A stretch of DNA of 64,000 bases from CAYYTU01 sp964474655 (GTDB lineage Bacteria; Chloroflexota; Anaerolineae; B4-G1): positions 1-64,000 of the forward strand of contig CAYYTU010000006.1 in NCBI GenBank assembly GCA_964474655.1, written 5' to 3'. Positions 58,599 through 64,000 of this stretch are shown here, piece by piece (within the stretch, counting starts at the first letter, position 1; every line of letters starts with the position of its first letter). The translations under genes were made by a program, and so were the position numbers. Under the pieces are notes generated by a model. The model searched no databases. It worked only from the letters and a program-made list of their open reading frames with translations, and was not told the origin of the DNA.

Positions 58599-60617
58599 AT
58601 GAATCCCCGTCCCAAGGTTCTCGTCCTCATCTGCTTGCTCGGTCTCCTGATCACTCTGCTGCTAACCGGAGGAGTACTGAAGGCCAGAGAACGCCGACTG
58701 CACCGAACCGAGACCAGTTTCCACACCCCGCTCACCGGCGAGGCCCAATGGGAGGGGGGCTGGGAGCTATCGGAGCGCGGCGCCGACCCCAGCCAGGCCG
58801 GCAGCACCAGCGGCGCCGATTACGTCACCATCCCCTTCACCGGCACCGCGCTCGCCCTGCGCGTCCGTCGGGGTGCCTACCGGGCCTACTTCTGGGTCAG
58901 CGTCGACGGGGAACCGGCCAATCGCCTACCCCGCACCGAGCGCGGCGCCTACCTTGTGCTCAGCGCCCCCGATCACCAGCCGCAAGAGGTCACACTGCCA
59001 GTCGCCAGCGGGCTTGAGGATGGACCGCACGTCGCGACCATTGTGGCCGACCGCGGCTGGGATCAGACGCCGCTGATTGGCTGGCGCGTGATCCGCACGC
59101 CGGGTACCACCGCCTACGATCGAGCCCTGACAGCGCTGAAGGGCGTGCTGGCGTTGTGCCTGCTCGGCGTGGTCTTTTGGGGAAGCCGGGCCCTGGCAAC
59201 AAAAGCGCGCTCAAGAGCACAACCCGCAACCCGCAACCGGCAACCGACTTCTTATCTGCTTCCTGTAGCGCTTCTCGCCGCTACCATCACCTATTTATTC
59301 TCTCGCTGGCCGCCGCTCACCATCGTCAGCGGACTGGGGCTGAGCGCGCTCGTGTTATGGCGACTCGACCTGGGGCTGGCGCTTGTAGCGCTCGCCGCGC
59401 CTTTCTATCTCCATCCTCGACCACTGCTGGGCAAGGCGTTCTCGATGGCTGAACTGGTGACGCTGCTCTGCCTGGTCGCGTGGGGCTTGCGCCAGCTGCC
59501 GAAGCTCACGCGCTGCAAGCCGCTGACCGGTCTTCGGTTGTCGTCGCTGACGTCCCTTGATCTAGCGGTTGGGTGCTTCGTCGTGATCGCTTTCGCCTCC
59601 ACCGTCTTCGCCGCCAACTTCCGCCGCGTGGCGCTGCGCGAGCTGCGTACGACGATAATGGAACCAGTGCTCTTCTACCTGATGCTGCGCACGGTCCGGC
59701 TCGACGACCGGGCGATTCGCCGCATTGTGGACAGCTTCGTGGTCGGCGCCGTCGCCGTCGCGCTGATCGGGCTGGCGCAGTACGCGCTCAACGTCAACGT
59801 CATCACCGCCGAGCAAGGCTTCCGCCGCCTGCGCTCGGTCTACGGCTCGCCCAACAACGCCGCGCTCTACCTGGGACGGGCGCTGCCGGTGCTAATGTCC
59901 GTCACGCTGTTCGGCGGCGCGCGAGCCGTGCCGCGCCTGCGGGAGCTCCGACGCATCCTCTACGGCCTCGGCGCGTTCCTGGTGGCCCTGGCGATCCTGC
60001 TCAGCTTCTCGCGCGGCGCGATCCTGCTGGGCGTGTCGCTCTCGCTGCTGGCGCTGGGCCTGCTGGCTGGCGGGCGCTGGCGCTGGGGCGCGCTGGGCAT
60101 AATGGTCGTCGTCGCGCTGGGCCTGATCCCGCTCCTGCGCACACCGCGCTTCGTCGGGCTGCTGGATCCCAACAGCGGCACGCTCTTCTTCCGGCTCCAG
60201 CTCTGGCGCGCTGCCTGGATGATGTTCCGCGATCACGCCTGGCTCGGCGTCGGCCCCGATAACTTCCTCTACCAGTATCGAGGCCGCTATATCCTGCCAG
60301 CGGCCTGGCAGGAGCCACACCTCTCCCACGCCCACAACGTCGTGCTGGATTACGCCACGCGGTTGGGAGTGATGGGTCTAATCGCCGGCGGCTGGCTTCA
60401 GGTCGCATTTTGGCGGCGCGCCTTGCCCTTGCGGGAGTTGGACAATCCCAGGCACCGGGCGCTAGCGCTAGGCCTGATGGGGCTGATGGTCAACTTCTTG
60501 GCCCACGGCCTCGTGGATGCATCCTATGTCTTCCCCGACCTGGCGTTCGCTTTCTTTTTGACGCTGGGTTTGGTAGAATGGTTAGAGAACCGACCGAACT
60601 CAACCACTACCGACTGA
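58599..60617 (+). CDS. O-antigen-ligase-like (Wzy_C) membrane protein with N-terminal beta-sandwich
   Basis: A 672-residue protein. One N-terminal helix (residues 9-27) leads to a beta-rich extracytoplasmic domain (about 35-170; VTIPFTGTALALRVRRGAY, YFWVSVDGEPANRL). About 12 membrane segments follow, including the large periplasmic loop typical of the O-antigen ligase/polymerase (Wzy_C) family (LYQYRGRYIL, LSHAHNVVLDYATRLG, with conserved His). It is likely to polymerise or ligate glycans to a lipid or protein acceptor. The same architecture in reverse (sandwich at the C-terminus) is seen at 10156. ATG 58599 has only weak ribosome-site support. Confidence 0.75.
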   Translation: MNPRPKVLVLICLLGLLITLLLTGGVLKARERRLHRTETSFHTPLTGEAQWEGGWELSERGADPSQAGSTSGADYVTIPFTGTALALRVRRGAYRAYFWVSVDGEPANRLPRTERGAYLVLSAPDHQPQEVTLPVASGLEDGPHVATIVADRGWDQTPLIGWRVIRTPGTTAYDRALTALKGVLALCLLGVVFWGSRALATKARSRAQPATRNRQPTSYLLPVALLAATITYLFSRWPPLTIVSGLGLSALVLWRLDLGLALVALAAPFYLHPRPLLGKAFSMAELVTLLCLVAWGLRQLPKLTRCKPLTGLRLSSLTSLDLAVGCFVVIAFASTVFAANFRRVALRELRTTIMEPVLFYLMLRTVRLDDRAIRRIVDSFVVGAVAVALIGLAQYALNVNVITAEQGFRRLRSVYGSPNNAALYLGRALPVLMSVTLFGGARAVPRLRELRRILYGLGAFLVALAILLSFSRGAILLGVSLSLLALGLLAGGRWRWGALGIMVVVALGLIPLLRTPRFVGLLDPNSGTLFFRLQLWRAAWMMFRDHAWLGVGPDNFLYQYRGRYILPAAWQEPHLSHAHNVVLDYATRLGVMGLIAGGWLQVAFWRRALPLRELDNPRHRALALGLMGLMVNFLAHGLVDASYVFPDLAFAFFLTLGLVEWLENRPNSTTTD

Positions 60618-60679
60618 AAGCCGGTAGGAGGCTTTGCGGCGGTCTAAAGTAGGATTGGATTAGTAAAGGGAAAAGCCAA

Positions 60680-61339
60680 ATGAAGACCCACGTAAACATC
60701 AACACCATCATCTTAGTGCTGATTCTACTGTCGCTCGTCGGCGGTGGGCTGGTAATCTACAGCACCATCCGCGGCGTGACGCAGCCCTTACAGCAAGCCC
60801 AACATAAGCTGCAGGAACAAGTGGAGCAGATCACCAACCCCACCCCCACCATCATCCCGGACCCAGTGACCATCGTGCGCGAGGTGCGCAACCTCAGCCG
60901 ATTGGAGACGGCGTCCTATACCGTCGAGAAAGTGATCACCGCCGAGACGAATCAAGGTCCCTTCGCCTTCCTCTTCGGCGACAAGCTGATCCTGGTGGCC
61001 CACGGGCAGGTCATCGCCGGGGTCGATCTGGCAAAGATGGCAGATAGCGACGTCGCAGTCACCGCCGAGGGGACCGTCGAGGTCACTTTGCCTCAAGCCG
61101 AAATCTTCGTCACCGCGCTCAATAGCGAGCAATCTTATATCTTCCACCGTGACACTGGCGTGATCGGAATGAACCCCGATCTAGAGACGGAAGCGCGTCA
61201 GGCCGCGGAGGAGGAGATCCGCAAGGCGGCCCTGGAGGACGGGATTCTGGAGATGGCCCAGCAGAACGCCAAGACGTACATCCGACATTTGATCCTGACG
61301 CTGGGGTTCGAAAAGGTCGAGATCGTGGTTCAGGAGTGA
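60680..61339 (+). CDS. DUF4230 membrane-anchored protein
   Basis: A 219-residue protein with an N-terminal membrane anchor (residues 9-31) and a short coiled-coil (LQQAQHKLQEQVEQI). A DUF4230 domain follows (VREVRNLSRLETASYTVEKVI, VAHGQVIAGVDLAKM, EVTLPQAEIF). C-terminal helices are amphipathic. Function of the family is unknown; it usually faces the outside of the cell. It lies just downstream of the O-antigen-ligase-like gene and may be cotranscribed. Confidence 0.8.
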   Translation: MKTHVNINTIILVLILLSLVGGGLVIYSTIRGVTQPLQQAQHKLQEQVEQITNPTPTIIPDPVTIVREVRNLSRLETASYTVEKVITAETNQGPFAFLFGDKLILVAHGQVIAGVDLAKMADSDVAVTAEGTVEVTLPQAEIFVTALNSEQSYIFHRDTGVIGMNPDLETEARQAAEEEIRKAALEDGILEMAQQNAKTYIRHLILTLGFEKVEIVVQE

Positions 61340-61361
61340 ACGCGAGGAGGCACATTTGTTC

Positions 61362-61461
61362 AGGTGCCAGGCATTGGGGGAAAGCCTACCGTGGATGAGG
61401 CGTAAACGATGTCTTACGCCTCATCAAGCGGCCCGATAGTCGCCAGAAGTGCCTGGCACCT
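61362..61461. repeat. Nested-palindrome element AGGTGCCAGGCA
   Basis: Perfect 12-bp inverted repeats AGGTGCCAGGCA (61362-61373) and TGCCTGGCACCT (61450-61461) enclose a second perfect 12-bp hairpin, GATGAGGCGTAA/TTACGCCTCATC (61394-61425). The 100-bp block fits exactly between two genes. AGGTGCCAGGC also occurs near 29176-29186 without the rest. Confidence 0.7.
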
Positions 61462-61498
61462 TGGCTCGTAACTTTTGAATGATGCGTGAGGAGGCGCT

Positions 61499-62041
61499 AT
61501 GGAAGTCCAGATCCACCAGACGACGCTTGAGCTGACCGAAGGGAACATCACGGCCCTGGATATCGACGCCATCGTCAACGCCGCCAACGAGCAGTTGGCT
61601 CACGGCGGCGGCGTGGCCGCTGCCATCGCCCGTAAGGGCGGCCCAACGATCCAGAAAGAGAGCAACGCCTGGGTGCGCGAGCACGGCCCGGTGGCGACCG
61701 GCTCCGCGGCCATCACCTCCGGCGGCCAGCTGAAGGCTGATCACGTTATCCACGCCGTCGGTCCAGTCTACGACGGCACGCCGCGCTCGGCGGAGCAGCT
61801 CGCCTCTGCAGTGACATCCGTGCTCCAGCTGGCCGATGAGCACGAGATCACCTCAATCGCGCTGCCCGCCATCAGCACTGGCATCTTCGGCTACCCGATG
61901 GAGGAGGCAGCCCAGGTGATGCTGGAGGCCGCCATCGAATACCTGGAGAGCGGGACGGGGCTGAAGCGCGTGGTCTTCTGCCTCTACGGCCAATCGGCGT
62001 TCGATACCTTCGCCGAGCAACTCGCGGCCCAGACGGCGTGA
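61499..62041 (+). CDS. Macro-domain ADP-ribose/O-acetyl-ADP-ribose hydrolase
   Basis: A 180-residue single macro domain. ALDIDAIVNAANEQLAHGGG and the LPAISTGIFGYP loop carry the ADP-ribose-binding residues, including the Asn and GGG turn of the active deacetylase/hydrolase subclass. It would remove ADP-ribose or acetyl groups from metabolites or proteins. GAGGAGG precedes the ATG. The 62042-62307 gap after it holds short palindromic GC-rich sequence and the promoter below, with no gene. Confidence 0.88.
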   Translation: MEVQIHQTTLELTEGNITALDIDAIVNAANEQLAHGGGVAAAIARKGGPTIQKESNAWVREHGPVATGSAAITSGGQLKADHVIHAVGPVYDGTPRSAEQLASAVTSVLQLADEHEITSIALPAISTGIFGYPMEEAAQVMLEAAIEYLESGTGLKRVVFCLYGQSAFDTFAEQLAAQTA

Positions 62042-62256
62042 CTCCCAGGCGATAGGTGCAATTGTGCGCCGCACTGCTGTGAACGGGTCGCGTTCACCCT
62101 GGACCTGGCTTCGCTCTTTCCATCAATAGACGGAACGCGACTTCGCCGTCCGGAGACGCCTCGGTGAGTTTGCGCTACTGTGACGGACCACATTGACCTT
62201 GCTCCATCGGCGGCAGGGCTGCTTGCTGACAGCTATTCAATTCCCCAGCCCTACGG

Positions 62257-62262
62257 TATAAT
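62257..62262 (+). promoter_or_regulatory. -10 box of the UXS gene
   Basis: A perfect TATAAT preceded by CTACGG lies 45 bases before ATG 62308. The region 17 bases upstream reads TATTCA, a weak -35. AAAAGGAG provides the ribosome site of the gene. Confidence 0.5.
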
Positions 62263-62307
62263 CCTCCCGGCATCTGAACCCGGATCGATCTCATAAAAGG
62301 AGCTGTT

Positions 62308-63255
62308 ATGCGCATACTGATCACCGGCGGAGCCGGGTTTATCGGCTCCCACCTTTGTGACCGCCTGCTGGACGACGGCCACGAGGTCATCGCGATGGAC
62401 AACCTGATGACCGGCACCGTGGACCACATCGCCCACCTGGCCGGGCACGAGCGCTTTCACTTCATCAAACACGACGTGACCAACTACATCTTCATCGAAG
62501 GCGAGCTCGACGCCGTGCTCCATCTGGCCAGCCTGCCCAGCCCGGTCGATTACCTGAACTACCCGATCCAGACGCTCAAGGTCGGGGCGCTGGGCACGCA
62601 CAAGACGCTGGGCCTGGCGATGGCGAAGGGAGCGCGTTACCTGCTGGCCTCCACCTCGGAGGTGTACGGCGATCCGCTGGAGCATCCGCAGAGCGAGGAC
62701 TACTGGGGCAACGTCAACCCCATCGGCCCCCGCGGTGTCTACGACGAGAGCAAGCGCTTCGGCGAGGCGCTGGTGATGGCCTATCAGCGCTACCACGGCG
62801 TCGATACGCGCATTGCCCGCATCTTCAACACCTACGGGCCGCGGATGCGGATGGACGACGGGCGCGTGGTGCCCAACTTCGTCTGCCAGGCCCTGCGCGG
62901 CGATCCGCTGACCGTCTACGATGAGGGGAAACGGACGCGCTCCTTCTGCTACATCAGCGACCAAGTCAAAGGACTGGTGAAACTCTTATTTAGCGACGAG
63001 AATGAGCCGGTCAACATCGGCAACCCTGACGAGATGACCATCCTGGAGTTCGCTCATAAGGTGCTGGAGGTCACTGGCAGCGATTCTCCGATCACGTTCG
63101 TGACTCCAGAAGATGAGCGCACGGCCGATGACCCTCAGGTACGCTGTCCGGATATCAGCAAGGCGCAGCGCGTGCTCGATTGGACCCCCCAGGTGTCGCT
63201 AGAGGAAGGCCTCCAATTCAGCGCGGATTACTTCCGCGAGCGATTGGCTGCCTAG
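62308..63255 (+). CDS. UDP-glucuronate decarboxylase (UDP-xylose synthase)
   Basis: A 315-residue extended short-chain dehydrogenase. NAD-binding TGGAGFIGSHL is at the N-terminus; TSEVYGDPLEHPQSEDYWGNV, and VYDESKRFGEALV with the catalytic Tyr and Lys, are the hallmark of UXS. PEDERTADDPQVRCPDISKA is typical of the family end. It decarboxylates UDP-glucuronate to UDP-xylose, supplying pentose for exopolysaccharide. It is directly upstream of an O-antigen-ligase-like gene, fitting a surface-glycan role. Confidence 0.9.
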   Translation: MRILITGGAGFIGSHLCDRLLDDGHEVIAMDNLMTGTVDHIAHLAGHERFHFIKHDVTNYIFIEGELDAVLHLASLPSPVDYLNYPIQTLKVGALGTHKTLGLAMAKGARYLLASTSEVYGDPLEHPQSEDYWGNVNPIGPRGVYDESKRFGEALVMAYQRYHGVDTRIARIFNTYGPRMRMDDGRVVPNFVCQALRGDPLTVYDEGKRTRSFCYISDQVKGLVKLLFSDENEPVNIGNPDEMTILEFAHKVLEVTGSDSPITFVTPEDERTADDPQVRCPDISKAQRVLDWTPQVSLEEGLQFSADYFRERLAA

Positions 63256-63262
63256 CTCGGCC

Positions 63263-64000
63263 GTGCAACGCTGGCTGCGCTTCCCCCGGAATGTAACGCC
63301 CCCCCCCGAAGTAGCCTGGAACGGGCCGTTCAACAACTTGCTGGGGCTGCTCTTGGCGCTGGTCGGCGTGTGGCTGGTGATCCGTCTCCCGCTGGGGGCG
63401 GGGGTAATGCTGATCGGTGGGGTCGCCATCCTCGTGGGGACACTGATCGAACCGTTAGTCGGGCTGACGGTAGCCCTGTTTTTGGGGCCGCTCAAAGGCC
63501 ACTTGAGCGCCGAAGTGCCGCAGGTACCGGCGCAGATCGCTCATCTCTTCGTGGCGCTGGCGCTGACTTCCTGGCTGGCGGATGGCACCTCCCGCCGAGA
63601 GCTGCGCATACGCCCCTCGCCCGTTCTTCTGGCGCTGCTGGGGTTCTTCGGCGCAGGATTGCTTTCCCTATGGCAGGCGGCGGACCCGGCAACCTACGGC
63701 CCGCTGGAATTGCTCAAATGGGCCGAAATCATACTATTAGTCATCTTCATCGACAACCATCTCTCCGAGACGCGTATGCCGTGGCTGATTGGGGCATTGC
63801 TGCTGCCGGCAATCTTCCAGGCGGGGGTGGGCATCTGGCAGTTCGGATTTTGGGAGGAGGGGCCGGAGCACTTCGCCATCCTGGGCGGCGATTTCTACCG
63901 CGCTCACGGCACCTTCGAACAACCAAACCCCTTTGCAGGGTACCTGGGGATGATGATCCCTTTGGCGCTGGGCTGCTGGTGGGGCGCGGTAACAGCCTGG
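63263..64000 (+). CDS. O-antigen-ligase-like membrane protein (partial, runs off window)
   Basis: I translate an open frame of 246 codons from GTG 63263 to the end of the window. It shows several hydrophobic segments (LLGLLLALVGVWLVI; GVMLIGGVAILVGTLI; VLLALLGFFGAGLL) and RAHGTFEQPNPFAGYLG, a motif shared by Wzy_C/O-antigen-ligase proteins. It begins eight bases after the UXS stop without a clear ribosome site, so the true start may differ. It would be the second ligase-like gene of the cluster. Function is inferred from family and context; the C-terminal part is not visible. Confidence 0.75.
   Translation, partial: MQRWLRFPRNVTPPPEVAWNGPFNNLLGLLLALVGVWLVIRLPLGAGVMLIGGVAILVGTLIEPLVGLTVALFLGPLKGHLSAEVPQVPAQIAHLFVALALTSWLADGTSRRELRIRPSPVLLALLGFFGAGLLSLWQAADPATYGPLELLKWAEIILLVIFIDNHLSETRMPWLIGALLLPAIFQAGVGIWQFGFWEEGPEHFAILGGDFYRAHGTFEQPNPFAGYLGMMIPLALGCWWGAVTAW

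Noticed and set aside
61740..61760. GTTATCCACG as a DnaA-box-like origin signal
   Set aside because: A single match inside the macro-domain coding sequence with no clustering, dnaA or dnaN nearby.

Overview
The window is one contiguous piece of a GC-rich bacterial chromosome, about 60% GC by eye. It most resembles Chloroflexota of the Anaerolineae/Caldilineae type. That is an inference from gene content: a two-subunit B12 methylmalonyl-CoA mutase with MeaB, GTP-type PEPCK, a compact SigA next to a DUF177 protein, a MshA-like GT4 enzyme, large secreted lamin-tail-domain proteins, polytopic glycan enzymes with beta-sandwich ends, and no outer-membrane/LPS genes. There is no rRNA, tRNA or CRISPR array, no intact insertion sequence and no recognisable replication origin.

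Layout. 0.2-3.7 kb: a phosphoesterase, the methylmalonyl-CoA mutase large subunit, a rubrerythrin-like protein and methylmalonyl-CoA epimerase. 3.7-9.4 kb: 2-hydroxyacid (lactate/glycolate) metabolism, with an Ldh_2 dehydrogenase, a four-helix-bundle S23 gene, a LarA-type racemase, and GlcF and GlcD. 9.4-14.2 kb: a VapBC-like toxin-antitoxin pair and two large polytopic membrane proteins, visibly less GC-rich than the neighbours. 14.3-18.7 kb: PEPCK, malic enzyme and a thioredoxin-reductase-like flavoprotein without its CxxC. 18.8-22.1 kb (minus strand): a membrane protein, family 4 uracil-DNA glycosylase, and the tsaE-tsaB-rimI operon. 22.4-27.6 kb: a phosphoesterase, a DUF4349 lipoprotein, a MshC-like cysteine ligase, a GNAT and a MshA-like glycosyltransferase. 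27.6-29.2 kb: a gene-poor tract with a 22-bp x 9 tandem repeat and many palindromes.

29.2-41.8 kb is almost all minus strand: a lamin-tail/phospholipase-D exoprotein, membrane proteins, a tandem universal stress protein, a Na/Pi-type transporter, an HD protein, an M50-CBS protease and a YbdK-type ligase. 42-46.5 kb: DUF177, the primary sigma factor, methionyl-tRNA synthetase and a secreted protein. 46.6-53 kb: UbiD, the mutase B12 subunit, MeaB, a phosphatase, a GNAT, PRPP synthetase, a hotdog thioesterase and a nucleotidyltransferase. 53-56.8 kb (minus strand): a solitary MreB and a PcrA/UvrD helicase. 57-64 kb: a DUF348-G5-propeller lipoprotein, an O-antigen-ligase-like protein, DUF4230, a macro-domain protein, UDP-glucuronate decarboxylase and the start of a second O-antigen-ligase-like gene.

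How the genes fit together. The mutase subunits (1.0 and 48.0 kb), epimerase and MeaB form a propionyl/methylmalonyl-CoA to succinyl-CoA route. PEPCK and malic enzyme link the C4 pool to PEP and pyruvate, and LarA, Ldh_2 and GlcDF feed in 2-hydroxyacids. The MshA-like and MshC-like pair suggests a mycothiol-type low-molecular-weight thiol.

The most unusual non-coding content is a set of small, transposase-less, inverted-repeat-bounded elements. R1 is about 153 bp (three copies, one disrupted). R2 is 163 bp with perfect 12-bp ends inside a 21-bp direct duplication at the edge of an R1 copy. R3 is 89 bp (two full copies and one partial). There are also several compact palindromes. They lie only between genes and look like MITE/REPIN-type elements.
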